Assembly: GCA_963753585.1 (NCBI GenBank)
Contig: CAVWCU010000001.1
Coordinates: 1,364,001 to 1,428,000 of the forward strand
Origin: VRUE01 sp963753585
Lineage (GTDB): Bacteria; Actinomycetota; Thermoleophilia; Solirubrobacterales; 70-9
Length of the DNA: 64,000 nucleotides
Direction of reading: 5' to 3'
Positions 51,860 through 64,000 of the stretch are shown in pieces; the first letter of the stretch is position 1; each line of letters opens with the position of its first letter. The notes under the pieces are model-generated. The model had not been told where the DNA came from and ran no database searches. It saw only the letters and a list, made by a program, of their open reading frames with translations. The position numbers were made by a program, and so were the translations under genes.

Positions 51860-52679
51860 TCTCCTGATTCTCCTCGTCTGCCGCACTCTCGGCCTGCTCG
51901 TCGCCCTCGGCGGCGGGCTCTGAGCCCTCCTCGCCGGCCTCCTCGGTCTCGGGCTTGGCGTATGCCTCGGGGTTCTCCTCCTTCAGCTGCTCCAGCGCTG
52001 CCTGCTCTGCCTCTGCTCTCAGGCGCGCCTCCTCCTTGCGCTTCTCCTCTTCGGCGGCTTCTTGGGCCTCGATGTCGGCGTCGGGCTTCCCGGGGCGGCC
52101 CTCCTTGGCGAAGGGCATCCCCAGCCCGAGCAGCAGCTCGAAGGCCTCCTCGTCGGTCTGGGCCGAGGTCGTGATCGTGATGTCGAGACCGCGCACCTCG
52201 TCGATCGAGTCGTAGTCGATTTCGGGGAAGATCAGCTGCTCCTTGACGCCCATGGAGTAGTTGCCGCGGCCGTCGAACGAGCGCGGGTTGAGGCCGCGGA
52301 AGTCGCGGATTCGCGGCACGGCGATCGAGCAGAGCCGGTCGAGGAACTCCCACATTTGGGCACGGCGCAGAGTCACCGACAAGCCGACCGGCATTCCCTC
52401 GCGCACCTTGAACGAGGCGATCGACTTGCGGGCGCGGCGCACGCTCGGCTGCTGGCCGGCGATCGTTGCCAGCTGCTCCTGCGCGGCTTCCAGCACTTTG
52501 TTGTTCTGCTTGGCCTCCCCCAGACCCATGTTGAGGGTGATCTTCTCCAGACGCGGGGCCCGCATCGGGGTCGAGTAGGCGAACTTGCTCGTCAGCGCCG
52601 GCAGGACGTCCTGCTCGTAGCGCTCGCGCAAGCGCGGCGGCGGTGCTGCCTGGCTTTGTGGTGTGGCCGTCGCCTCCAT
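51852..52679 (-). CDS. rplE: 50S ribosomal protein L5 with long acidic C-terminal tail
   Basis: The core, through FELLLGLGMPFAKEG, is a normal L5 of about 195 residues. About 75 more residues follow, rich in Glu and Ala and probably coiled-coil (EEEKRKEEARLRAEAEQAAL), ending EENQENG. Such a tail is not part of standard L5. It overlaps rpsN by 8 nt. Confidence 0.94.
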   Translation of the reverse strand: MEATATPQSQAAPPPRLRERYEQDVLPALTSKFAYSTPMRAPRLEKITLNMGLGEAKQNNKVLEAAQEQLATIAGQQPSVRRARKSIASFKVREGMPVGLSVTLRRAQMWEFLDRLCSIAVPRIRDFRGLNPRSFDGRGNYSMGVKEQLIFPEIDYDSIDEVRGLDITITTSAQTDEEAFELLLGLGMPFAKEGRPGKPDADIEAQEAAEEEKRKEEARLRAEAEQAALEQLKEENPEAYAKPETEEAGEEGSEPAAEGDEQAESAADEENQENG

Positions 52680-53017
52680 CAGATGGACGCTCCGCTGCGC
52701 TTGGCGAAGCGCTCGCGCTTGCCGCCTTTGTCGCGGCGCACGCCGACGCGCGTCGGCTTGTTGTCTTTGGGATCGAGCAGCATCACGTTGGAGACGTGGA
52801 TCGGCCCCTCCTTCTCGACGATGCCGCCGACCTGGCCGCCTTTCGACGCGTTTTTGACCGAGCGCGGACGTTCGTGGCGCTTGATCATGTTGAGGTGCTC
52901 GACGTAAACGCGGTCCTTCTTCGGTTCGGTGCGCACCACGCGCCCGGTCTTGCCGGCGTCCTTGCCGCCGGTCACGACCACCTGGTCGTCCTTGCGGATC
53001 CGCATCGACTTGGCCAT
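52679..53017 (-). CDS. rplX: 50S ribosomal protein L24
   Basis: A 112-residue assembly initiator with a KOW motif (RKDDQVVVTGGKDAGKTGRVV). ATG 53017; the TGA overlaps the rplE ATG. Confidence 0.95.
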   Translation of the reverse strand: MAKSMRIRKDDQVVVTGGKDAGKTGRVVRTEPKKDRVYVEHLNMIKRHERPRSVKNASKGGQVGGIVEKEGPIHVSNVMLLDPKDNKPTRVGVRRDKGGKRERFAKRSGASI

Positions 53018-53019
53018 CG

Positions 53020-53391
53020 CTAGAGCACCTCCGGCGCCAGCGAGATGATTTTCATGAAGTTGCGATCGCGCAGCTCGCGAGCCACGGGGCCGAAGATACG
53101 CGTCCCGCGCGGGTTGTTGCTCGCGGGGTCGATCAGCACCGCGGCGTTTTCGTCGAAGGAGATGTAGGTCCCGTCGGACCGGCCGAGCTGCTTCTTCGTG
53201 CGCACGACGACGGCCTGCACGACCTCGCCCTTGCGAACGCCACCCTGGGGGCTGGCCTGTTTGACCGTCGCCGTGATCACGTCGCCGACGCCGGCGTAGC
53301 GGCGGTGCGAACCGCCCTTGACGCGGATGCAGAGGATCTCGCGGGCGCCGGAGTTGTCGGCGACCTTCAGTCTCGACTCCTGCTGGATCAC
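53020..53391 (-). CDS. rplN: 50S ribosomal protein L14
   Basis: A 123-residue protein, MIQQESRLKVADNSGAREILCIRV to RNFMKIISLAPEVL. It overlaps rpsQ by 4 nt (ATGA). Confidence 0.97.
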   Translation of the reverse strand: MIQQESRLKVADNSGAREILCIRVKGGSHRRYAGVGDVITATVKQASPQGGVRKGEVVQAVVVRTKKQLGRSDGTYISFDENAAVLIDPASNNPRGTRIFGPVARELRDRNFMKIISLAPEVL

Positions 53392-54098
53392 TTTGCACGC
53401 TCCAGAACCTCGACGAGCCGCCAGCGCTTCGTCTTCGAAAGTGGCCGCGTCTCGACGATCCGTACGGTGTCGCCCTCGCCCGCCTCGTTGCGCTCATCGT
53501 GAGCGTGCAGCGTGCGCGAGCGCCGCACCACCTTCTCGTAAGTCGGGTGCCGCCGAGCGATGTCGATCCGGACCGTGATCGACTTCTCGCCTTTGTTGGA
53601 GACGACGATCCCCTGCCGCGTCTTGGCAGCCACAGAGTCCCGCTCGGCAACGGGAGTCCCCGTACCGGCAGTCTTCCCACCCTTAGCCGCAGCCCGTTCC
53701 TTCCGCCGCGACTCCGCCTTCAGCTTGCGCCGCTGAGCACGCTCCGAAGCTCTCTCCTCCTCGGTGAGCGCCGGGCCGGCTTTGTGCGGTCTGCGAGAAC
53801 GCTCCAGCCTGCGCCGCTCCTTCCAGGGCAGCTCGTCCTCAGGATTAGGCTCCGCAGGCTCCACCTCAGCCGCAGCAGGCTTCTCCTGCTCAGCCTCCGG
53901 TTCATTGTCGGAGGAATCGGACGCATCGTCCTCCGCCCCAGCCTCAGCCGCGTCTTCCGCGGGTGGCGCGGGGGAGGACTCTTCGCCCGCAGCCTGCGAG
54001 GACGAGGAGTCCTCCCCCGCGACAGGACCCGCGGCCGACTCGGTCGCGTCCTGATCCGGGGTCTCCTCGACCGCGTCTTTTTTCTCTTCCTCTGTCAT
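53388..54098 (-). CDS. rpsQ: 30S ribosomal protein S17 with about 150-residue N-terminal extension
   Basis: The S17 core (TRQGIVVSNKGEKSITVRIDIARRHPTYEKVVRRSR) occupies the last 80 residues. The preceding extension is acidic and Ala/Pro-rich, then basic (SERAQRRKLKAESRRKERAAAKGGK). Near its N-terminus, GPVAGEDSSSSQAAGEESS is encoded by repeat family II. ATG 54098 overlaps the rpmC stop, which supports translation of the whole extension. Total 236 residues against a usual 85-110. Confidence 0.92.
   Translation of the reverse strand: MTEEEKKDAVEETPDQDATESAAGPVAGEDSSSSQAAGEESSPAPPAEDAAEAGAEDDASDSSDNEPEAEQEKPAAAEVEPAEPNPEDELPWKERRRLERSRRPHKAGPALTEEERASERAQRRKLKAESRRKERAAAKGGKTAGTGTPVAERDSVAAKTRQGIVVSNKGEKSITVRIDIARRHPTYEKVVRRSRTLHAHDERNEAGEGDTVRIVETRPLSKTKRWRLVEVLERAK
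53957..54034. repeat. Hairpin repeat family II, copy C (in frame within rpsQ)
   Basis: A 78-bp element with the same outer arms as copy A (CCGCGGGT/ACCCGCGG, GGTGGCG and CGCGACAGG). Its inner stem is different: GGGGGAGGACTC pairs with GAGTCCTCCCCC over 12 bp without mismatch. It is read in the same phase as copy A, again giving a GPVA start. Confidence 0.85.
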
Positions 54099-54310
54099 TA
54101 CCGTTTCAACTCTCTCTCAACGTCGATCCCGCGCTCCCTGGCCACCGTCAGCAGCCTGGCGATGTCGCGCCTGGCCTGACCGACCCGCGCGGTGTTCTCC
54201 AGCTCGCCGGTCGCCTGCCGGAAGCGCAGGTTGAAGGCCTCCTGCTTGGCATCGAGCAGCTTCGCGATCAGCTCGTCGTCTTTGAGGTCGTGCGCCTCGG
54301 CTCCCTTCAC
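54098..54310 (-). CDS. rpmC: 50S ribosomal protein L29
   Basis: A 70-residue exit-tunnel protein, ELIAKLLDAKQEAFNLRFRQATGELENTARV. The GTG start overlaps the rplP stop (GTGA), and its TAA overlaps the rpsQ ATG. Confidence 0.94.
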   Translation of the reverse strand: MKGAEAHDLKDDELIAKLLDAKQEAFNLRFRQATGELENTARVGQARRDIARLLTVARERGIDVERELKR

Positions 54311-54729
54311 TGTCCCTCGGCCCCCTCGCGCCTGACGAACTTGGTCCTGACCGGGAGCTTGTGCCCAGCCAGGCGCAGCGCCTCGCGGGCGAGCTCCTCC
54401 GGCACGCCGGCCAGCTCGAACATCACCTTGCCCGGCTTGATCACGGCGACCCAACCCTCGGGATTGCCCTTGCCCGAGCCCATCCTGGTCTCAGCGGGCT
54501 TCTTCGTGTAGGGCTTGTCGGGGAAGACGTTGATCCACACCTTGCCGCCACGTTTGATCTTGCGGGTCATCGCCACGCGGGCGGCCTCGATCTGGCGGTT
54601 GGTGATCCAGCCACGGTCGAGCGACTTCAGCCCGTACTCGCCGAAGGCGACCGTGCTGCCGCCCTTGGTGTTGCCGCGCATCCGGCCGCGCATCTGTTTG
54701 CGGTGCTTGACCCGCTTCGGCATCAGCAT
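54307..54729 (-). CDS. rplP: 50S ribosomal protein L16
   Basis: A 140-residue protein, PKRVKHRKQMRGRMRGNTKGG and MGSGKGNPEGWVAVIKPGKVMFEL. AGGAGG, which starts 16 nt before ATG 54729, lies inside the 3' arm of the upstream repeat; ATG 54723 is an alternative. Confidence 0.96.
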   Translation of the reverse strand: MLMPKRVKHRKQMRGRMRGNTKGGSTVAFGEYGLKSLDRGWITNRQIEAARVAMTRKIKRGGKVWINVFPDKPYTKKPAETRMGSGKGNPEGWVAVIKPGKVMFELAGVPEELAREALRLAGHKLPVRTKFVRREGAEGQ

Positions 54730-54734
54730 CAGCG

Positions 54735-54896
54735 GCGATGCCTCCTTTCAGCGCAGTGCGACTCAGCCGAGCGAAAACCAAGCTGGGCAAGGACGCAGGG
54801 TGCAGCCTTTGGCGGCGCCAAAGGCAAACCCGAGGACGCAGATCCAGCGCCGGTTTGCAGCCGGCTGAGGCGTGCTGTGTTGGAAGGAGTCATCGC
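54735..54896. repeat. Hairpin repeat family III, copy 1 (rpsC/rplP spacer)
   Basis: A 162-bp element filling the spacer and including the rpsC stop and the rplP ribosome-binding site. The terminal arms (GCGATGCCTCCT and GCGATGACTCCT when both are read inward) continue as a stem of about 34 bp. Two mismatches and the G.T pairs are all plus-strand wobbles. An inner GCCTTTGG/CCAAAGGC stem caps it. About 90% identical to copy 2. Confidence 0.9.
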
Positions 54897-55648
54897 GGGC
54901 CTCCCCCGCGCCCACCACGGCCGCGATCGCCGCCGCCGGGGCCGCCGCGGTCTCCACCGCGACCGCCGCGCTGACCGCTCGGCTGGGAGTCGCCCTCGTC
55001 GGTGAGCTGGTCGGAGCGGAAGCCCTCGGGCATGACCTCGCCCTTGTTGATCCAGCATTTGACGCCGATGCGGCCGGTCGTCGTGCGCGCCTCGAAGAAG
55101 CCGTAGTCGATGTTGGCCCGCAGGGTGTGCAGCGGGACACGGCCGTCGGAGTAGCCCTCGGTCCGGGCCATCTCGGCGCCGCCGAGGCGGCCGGAAACCT
55201 GGACCTTGACCCCCTTCGCCCCGGAGCGCATCGCCGAGGTGAGGGCGCGTTTCATCGCCCGGCGGAAGGCAACCCGGTTCTGAAGCTGCTCGGCAATCGA
55301 CTGGGCGACGAGTTTCGCGTCCAGCTCCGGCCGCTTCACCTCGCGGATGTTCACCTTCACCGGTTTGCCGGTCAGCTTGTGCAGCTCTTTGCGCAGCGCG
55401 TCGACTTCGCTGCCGGATTTGCCGATCACGATGCCGGGGCGGGCTGTGTGGATGTCGACCGCGATCTCACCGTGGCGCTCGATCGTGATGTCGGAGAGGC
55501 CGGCATGGGCCAGCTTGCCCTCGATGTGGTCGCGAATCTGCAAATCCTCGTTGAGGACGTCGGCGAAGTCTTTCTCGTCGAACCAGTTCGACTTCCAGTC
55601 CTGGATGTAGCCGACGCGGAACCCGCCGGGATGGATCTTCTGTCCCAT
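54890..55648 (-). CDS. rpsC: 30S ribosomal protein S3
   Basis: A 252-residue protein at the mRNA entry site; MGQKIHPGGFRVGYIQDWKSNWF start, KH domain IVIGKSGSEVDALRKEL. It ends in a Gly/Arg-rich tail (RGGRGGDRGGPGGGDRGRGG) of about 30 residues. The stop lies within repeat copy 1. Confidence 0.96.
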   Translation of the reverse strand: MGQKIHPGGFRVGYIQDWKSNWFDEKDFADVLNEDLQIRDHIEGKLAHAGLSDITIERHGEIAVDIHTARPGIVIGKSGSEVDALRKELHKLTGKPVKVNIREVKRPELDAKLVAQSIAEQLQNRVAFRRAMKRALTSAMRSGAKGVKVQVSGRLGGAEMARTEGYSDGRVPLHTLRANIDYGFFEARTTTGRIGVKCWINKGEVMPEGFRSDQLTDEGDSQPSGQRGGRGGDRGGPGGGDRGRGGRGGGPR

Positions 55649-55650
55649 CA

Positions 55651-55813
55651 GATGCCCGCCTCTCTGGCGAAGTGCGCCTGGGGGCGCGGCTGGTCGAGCA
55701 GATCAAGGACGCAGGGCACAGCCTTTGCTGGAGGCAAAGGCAAGCCCGAGGACGCAGAGATGCGATGTGCCAGACGCGTCATCCAGGTGTGCTTGGTCGG
55801 AGTGGCGGGCATC
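55651..55813. repeat. Hairpin repeat family III, copy 3 (rplV/rpsC spacer)
   Basis: A 163-bp palindromic spacer. The ends GATGCCCGCC and GGCGGGCATC pair perfectly and continue with plus-strand G.T pairs. The central 50 bp match copies 1 and 2, but the apical stem is GCCTTTGC/GCAAAGGC instead of GCCTTTGG/CCAAAGGC, a covarying pair (C55728:G55734). It holds the rpsC ribosome-binding site. Confidence 0.87.
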
Positions 55814-56176
55814 TCAGTCTTCGTCCTCGGGGCTCAGCGCCACAGCGATGTGGCTGGTTCGCTTGTTGATCCGCGAGGCGCGTCCCAGCGCTCGCGGGCG
55901 GAAACGTCGCAGGGTCGGGCCTTCGTCGACGGTGATCTCCGCGATCCGCATCTCGTCGGCGACCAAGTCGTGGTTGTTCTCGGCGTTGGCCGCGGCGGAC
56001 TCGATCAGCTTGCGGATGTCCTGGGCCGCACCACGGGGCGAGAACTCGAGCAGGGCTCGGGCTTGCTCGATGTGCAGGCCACGCACCTGATCGGCGATCA
56101 GCCGCGCCTTGCGCGGCGCCACCCGCACGTAGCGGGAACTGGCTCGGACGACTACCGGAGCGGCCAAGCTACTCAC
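55814..56176 (-). CDS. rplV: 50S ribosomal protein L22
   Basis: A 120-residue exit-tunnel protein; SRYVRVAPRKARLIADQVRG and RRFRPRALGRASRINKRTSHIAV. The GTG at 56176 lies within the last codons of rpsS (8-nt overlap). Confidence 0.95.
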   Translation of the reverse strand: MSSLAAPVVVRASSRYVRVAPRKARLIADQVRGLHIEQARALLEFSPRGAAQDIRKLIESAAANAENNHDLVADEMRIAEITVDEGPTLRRFRPRALGRASRINKRTSHIAVALSPEDED

Positions 56177-56441
56177 CCTTGCCCGTTCCGGAGTGCGAGC
56201 GGAAAGTCCGCGTCGGGGCGAACTCCCCGAGCTTGTGACCGACCATCGACTCGGAGATGAACACCGGCACGTGCTTGCGGCCGTCGTGCACGGCGATCGT
56301 GTGGCCAACCATGTCGGGGAAGACCGTCGAGCTGCGCGACCACGTCTTCAGCATCTGTTTGTTGCCGGACTCGTTCATCGCGGCGATGCGCTTCATCAGC
56401 GCCTCTTCCACCCACGGGCCCTTTTTGGTCGAACGTCCCAT
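56169..56441 (-). CDS. rpsS: 30S ribosomal protein S19
   Basis: A 90-residue head protein, MGRSTKKGPWVEEALMKRIAAMN to FRSHSGTGKGE. AAGGAGG lies 9 nt before the ATG, inside repeat copy 2. Confidence 0.97.
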   Translation of the reverse strand: MGRSTKKGPWVEEALMKRIAAMNESGNKQMLKTWSRSSTVFPDMVGHTIAVHDGRKHVPVFISESMVGHKLGEFAPTRTFRSHSGTGKGE

Positions 56442-56443
56442 CA

Positions 56444-56604
56444 GCGATGCCTCCTTCCAGCGCAGTGCGACTCAGCCGCGCGAAAACCAAGCTGGACAAG
56501 GACGCAGGGTGCAGCCTTTGGTGGAGCCAAAGGCAAGCCCGAGGACGCAGGTCCAGCGCCGGTTTGCAGCCGGCTGAGGTGTGCTGTGTTGGGAGGAGTC
56601 ATCG

Positions 56605-56605
<1 letters not shown>
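56444..56605. repeat. Hairpin repeat family III, copy 2 (rplB/rpsS spacer)
   Basis: A 162-bp element almost identical to copy 1, filling the spacer from the rplB stop to 2 nt before the rpsS ATG. The outer stem is about 34 bp with two mismatches and six G.T pairs on the plus strand. GCTGGAC/GTCCAGC and GCCTTTGG/CCAAAGGC form inner stems. Confidence 0.9.
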
Positions 56606-57450
<845 letters not shown>

Positions 57451-57460
57451 CCCTATTTCC

Positions 57461-57754
57461 CTATGCAGTCTCTGCGCCCTCGAACAGCTCGATCCGCTCG
57501 CCGGGAGCGAGCTGGACGACGGCCTTCTTCCAGCCCCGCGTCTTGCCCTGGTGCAGGCCGCGGCGCTTGGGCTTCGGTCGCACCTTGGCGGTGCGCACCG
57601 CGGCGACCTTGACGTCGAAGATCTCCTCGATCGCGTGGGCGATCTGGGTCTTGTGGGCGCGGTCGTCGACCCTGAACGTGTACTTGCCCTCTCCGATCAG
57701 CGCGTAGCTCTTCTCGGAGACGACGGGACGGACGATCACGGTGCGGGCGTCCAT
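57461..57754 (-). CDS. rplW: 50S ribosomal protein L23
   Basis: A 97-residue protein at the tunnel exit, docking site for trigger factor and SRP. MDARTVIVRPVVSEKSYALIGEGKYTFRVD. ATG overlaps the rplD stop by 1 nt (TGATG). Confidence 0.95.
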   Translation of the reverse strand: MDARTVIVRPVVSEKSYALIGEGKYTFRVDDRAHKTQIAHAIEEIFDVKVAAVRTAKVRPKPKRRGLHQGKTRGWKKAVVQLAPGERIELFEGAETA

Positions 57755-58365
57755 CAGGCCAACCTCTCCTGAAGTTTCGTCAGGGCGGCTTCGGAGACGA
57801 CCAGGGAGGCGGCCCCGATAACGTCGGCGACGCCCACGGCGCTGACCTCGGCGACCTGGACCCGAGCGATATTGCGGAAGCTCTTGGCTGCGCCACCCTC
57901 CTCCGGGGCAAGCACGACGAGCGTCGAGCGCTTCGCACCCCACTTGTCGAGCGCCTCGGCGGCGGTCTTGGTCGAGGGCGTCTCGAAGACGGCGGCGTCG
58001 AGCAAGGCGACGCTGTCGCGCTCGGCGTGGGTCGAGAGCGCCGAGCGCAACGCCTTGCGGCGCGCCTTGCGGTTGACCTTGACCGTGTAGTGACGGGGCT
58101 TGGGCCCGAAGGCGACGCCGCCGCCGAAGCGGGTGGGGGAGCTGAGCGCGCCGACGCGGGCGCGGCCGGTGCCCTTCTGGCGCCAGGCCTTGGCACCGGT
58201 CATCGCCACCTCCGCCCGGGTCAGCGTCGAGGCGGTGCCGCGACGACGGGCGGCGAGATCGGCGCGGGCCGCCTCGTCGACCAGCGAGTGATGGAACGGC
58301 TCGCCGAACAGCTCTTTCGGCAGGTCCGCCTTGGTCGTCTTGCCGAGCACGGGGGCTTTAGCCAT
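57754..58365 (-). CDS. rplD: 50S ribosomal protein L4
   Basis: A 203-residue protein; WRQKGTGRARVGALSSPTRFGGGVAFGPKPRHYTVKVNRKARR is the rRNA-binding loop. In E. coli, L4 represses the S10 operon; no leader match is evident. It overlaps rplC by 8 nt. Confidence 0.96.
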   Translation of the reverse strand: MAKAPVLGKTTKADLPKELFGEPFHHSLVDEAARADLAARRRGTASTLTRAEVAMTGAKAWRQKGTGRARVGALSSPTRFGGGVAFGPKPRHYTVKVNRKARRKALRSALSTHAERDSVALLDAAVFETPSTKTAAEALDKWGAKRSTLVVLAPEEGGAAKSFRNIARVQVAEVSAVGVADVIGAASLVVSEAALTKLQERLA

Positions 58366-58987
58366 CGGTGCGAACCTCCACGACAGCGTTGCGCGAGCCG
58401 GGTACGGAGCCCTTGATCAGCAGCAGGTTGCGCTCGGCGTCGACGTCGGCGACCTCGAGCCCCTTCTGGGTGATCCGCTTGTTGCCCATCTGCCCCGGCA
58501 TCCGCATCCCTTTGAAGACGCGGGCGGGAAAGGTGCTGGCGCCGATCGAACCCGGCGCGCGGACGTTGTGCGAGCCGTGCGTGACCGGACCACGGCTGAA
58601 GTTGTGGCGCTTGATCCCGCCCTGGAAGCCCTTGCCGATCGAGGTGCCCGAAACCTTCACCTTCTGGCCGGCCTCGAAGGAGGCGACGGTGACGTCGTCG
58701 CCGATCTTGGGAGCCTCCTCGGCGCCGAGGTCCTCGTCGCGGAACTCGACCAGATGGCGCATCGGGGCGGCGCCGGCCTTCTTCAGGTGGCCTTCCTCGC
58801 CCTTGCTCAGCTTGCCCTGCTTCACCTCGCCGAAAGCGAGCTGGATGGCGGCGTAGCCGTCGCGATCCGGCTCGCGCACAGCGGTGACCTTGCACGGGCC
58901 GGCCTCGATCACGGTGACCGGCGTGACCGTGCCGTCCTCGCCGAAGACCTGCGTCATGCCGAGCTTCTTGCCGAGGATCGCAGCCAT
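58358..58987 (-). CDS. rplC: 50S ribosomal protein L3
   Basis: A 209-residue protein; LGKKLGMTQVFGEDGTVTPVTVIEAGPCKV at the start and HGSHNVRAPGSIGASTFPARVFKGMRMPGQMG for the central loop. It lies 4 nt after rpsJ. Confidence 0.97.
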   Translation of the reverse strand: MAAILGKKLGMTQVFGEDGTVTPVTVIEAGPCKVTAVREPDRDGYAAIQLAFGEVKQGKLSKGEEGHLKKAGAAPMRHLVEFRDEDLGAEEAPKIGDDVTVASFEAGQKVKVSGTSIGKGFQGGIKRHNFSRGPVTHGSHNVRAPGSIGASTFPARVFKGMRMPGQMGNKRITQKGLEVADVDAERNLLLIKGSVPGSRNAVVEVRTDG

Positions 58988-58991
58988 CTCG

Positions 58992-59312
58992 CTACAACCG
59001 GATCTCGATGTCGACGCCGGCCGGGAGCGAATCCAGGCGCTGCAGCGAATCGACCGTTTTCGGCGAGGGCTGGAGGATGTCGATCAGGCGCTTGTGGGTG
59101 CGCATCTCGAAGTGCTCGCGCGAGTCCTTGTCCTTGAACGGCGAGCGGATCACGCAGTAGACGTTTTTCTCGGTGGGCAGCGGCACCGGGCCCGAGACGC
59201 TGGCGCCGGTGCGCTCCGCGGTTTCGACGATCTCGCGGGCAGCCCGGTCTATGGCGTCGTGGTCATACGCCTTGAGCCGGATCCGAATTTTCTGTGCTGC
59301 TATCGCTGCCAC
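58992..59312 (-). CDS. rpsJ: 30S ribosomal protein S10
   Basis: A 106-residue protein, also NusE in antitermination. KIRIRLKAYDHDAIDRAAREIVETAERTGA and the EHFEMRTHKRLIDI loop are diagnostic. First gene of the S10 block, about 150 nt after tuf. Confidence 0.97.
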   Translation of the reverse strand: MAAIAAQKIRIRLKAYDHDAIDRAAREIVETAERTGASVSGPVPLPTEKNVYCVIRSPFKDKDSREHFEMRTHKRLIDILQPSPKTVDSLQRLDSLPAGVDIEIRL

Positions 59313-59358
59313 TTCGTGCTCGTCTTTGTCTTTCCCGTGCGGTCCTACCGCGCCGAAA

Positions 59359-59452
59359 GGGCGCCGCCCCCTGGTGGTGGGGCGCCGCCCCTGGTCGTAT
59401 GTCTTTGAATTTTCTTGCCGCGAAAGCGGCAGGGCGGGCGAATGCCCGCCCT
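59359..59452. terminator. Cluster of three hairpins in the tuf-rpsJ gap
   Basis: Three adjacent stems: 59359-59370 with 59379-59390 (11 of 12 pairs), 59416-59431 (6 bp with a GAAA tetraloop), and 59431-59452 (9 bp, loop GAAT). They lie after the tuf stop and before rpsJ, and may end or attenuate the fusA-tuf transcript. There is no T-tract. Confidence 0.6.
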
Positions 59453-59461
59453 TGATGCGGG

Positions 59462-60646
<1,185 letters not shown>

Positions 60647-60755
60647 CTCTCTCCGTTCTACCTTTCGAAAGTCGGGTTCTGTCTGGTTTGGCTGGTTAAG
60701 TTTGTGGGGCGTTGGCAGGTCGCTCGCAACGAACTGCCTGCGGGCGAACCTGGGA

Positions 60756-60761
60756 AATATA
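60756..60761 (-). promoter_or_regulatory. Possible -10 box of a tuf promoter
   Basis: TATATT on the minus strand stands out in the 144-nt fusA-tuf gap, about 110 nt before the tuf start. No clear -35 is present, so this is a weak call. Confidence 0.3.
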
Positions 60762-60790
60762 GCTAGAACAACCGTGCGGCCGAGTCACCT

Positions 60791-62902
<2,112 letters not shown>

Positions 62903-63768
62903 GGTTCCTAAGGTAAGGGTTTGGTGGTGAAACGGGGACGGGACAAACGCAACCGATCTGGCAAGAGCCGGGATCGGCGCATGAAAAAGGCCCTGACGGG
63001 CCCGGCGAAGCGGACTGCGAAAAAACTGCCTGAGCGACGCGCGATGATAGCAGCGGCGCGGCGGCGCATCGACCGGGTGCTGATGGCGGCCGCGAAGGGC
63101 ACTCGGCGGGTGGACCGCTGGGCGCTGACACGGATCGAGGCCGTGCGCCCCCTGGCCGCCCGCCGGCTGCGTCGGCTGGGCACGGTCGCCACCCGGCTCG
63201 CGAAGGCTGCCGAGAAACGGGCGCGGCCGCTGGCCGTCCTCGTCCTGCGCGCCTTCTCCCGTGGCGAACGCGTGCTGCGCCGGGCCCTCGCGGCAGCGAC
63301 CCGGGGGGCGACCCGCGCCAGCGCCGTCATCACACCGCGGCGGGCGATCGCCGGCGTCGTCCTCGCCTCGGCGGTCTGCCTGATCGTCTCCCAGTTCGTC
63401 TCCTATCGCAGCGTCGAGATCGGGCAGGCGGGCTACTCGGGCCTGCCGGCAGCCGCGCCGCCGACGGTTGCCTCGAAGAGCGCCGGCGAAGCCCACTTCT
63501 ATCTCCTGGTTCCCGTGGCGCTCCTCGCCGCGGCCGTCGCCGCGGCGACGGTGCGCAGCGATCGTCGCGGCCTCGGCCGGATCGTGATCGGGCTGGGCCT
63601 CCTCAGTCTCCTCGTAATCGGCCTCGTCGACCTCCCCTCCGGCCTTGATGCCGGCGCCGAGGCTTCCCGCTTCTCTGGCGCCACGGCGGTGCTCGAGGAC
63701 GGCTTCTACGCCGAGGTCGCGGCAGCGGCGGGGCTGGTCGTTGGCGGTCTGCTCTACTATGCGCGGCC

Positions 63769-64000
<232 letters not shown>

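Noticed and set aside
59359..59452. Classical rho-independent terminator after tuf
   Set aside because: Strong stems but no T-tract on either strand, so kept only as a tentative terminator cluster.

Overview
The window is high-GC, tightly packed chromosome from an actinobacterium. An outlying class such as Thermoleophilia (Solirubrobacterales-like) fits best; this is inference. The grounds are strong G/C third-position bias, a SigF/anti-sigma/PP2C stress module, a mycobacterial-type desaturase-reductase pair, and a C-rich secreted-protein style. No rRNA, CRISPR array, prophage or transposase is visible.

Layout. 1-5.3 kb: acyltransferase (cut by the left edge), glycerol kinase and a TetR regulator, divergent from an amidase across a perfect 16-bp palindrome; then a cupin and a glycosyltransferase. 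5.4-7 kb: biotinyl-domain protein, enoyl-CoA hydratase and a base-excision glycosylase. 7-18 kb: GH3 glycosidase; biotin synthesis (bioB-bioF-bioD, with bioA 5 kb away); between them YaaA, a MarR-MFS efflux operon and a fatty-acid desaturase with its reductase. 17.8-24 kb: ECF sigma factor with a DUF4349 membrane protein, NUDIX, LemA, rubredoxin, a frameshifted GMC oxidoreductase and superoxide dismutase. 24.1-27.6 kb: a SigF-type sigma factor, an RsbW-like ATPase (with a matching SigF-type promoter) and a PP2C phosphatase. 27.7-38.5 kb: a glycosidase, tRNA-Pro(CGG), a DsbA-like protein, a frameshifted acyl-CoA synthetase, patatin, PBP4, and surE-ligA-truA. 38.8-40 kb: a secreted, internally duplicated protein with 22 TTA codons. 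40-63 kb, minus strand: a fused alpha, spc, S10 and str ribosomal cluster (fusA, tuf, rpsJ through rplQ), interrupted by a penicillin acylase gene between map and rpmJ. rpsL lies on the opposite strand at the right edge.

The most unusual content is three families of long hairpin repeats concentrated in the ribosomal cluster. Family I (2 copies) has a conserved loop and arms that differ in sequence but stay fully paired. Family II (3 copies) has conserved outer arms and covarying inner stems; two copies lie in frame inside rpsE and rpsQ, adding residues to S5 and S17, and S5 now runs 62 nt into rpmD. Family III (4 copies, about 160 bp) fills four stop-to-start spacers and in three of them carries the downstream gene's ribosome-binding site in its 3' arm. 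Their non-Watson-Crick pairs are almost all G.U when read on the plus strand.

A second theme is that many genes have a TAnnnT-type -10 box 6-8 nt before the start codon, which predicts widespread leaderless mRNAs.
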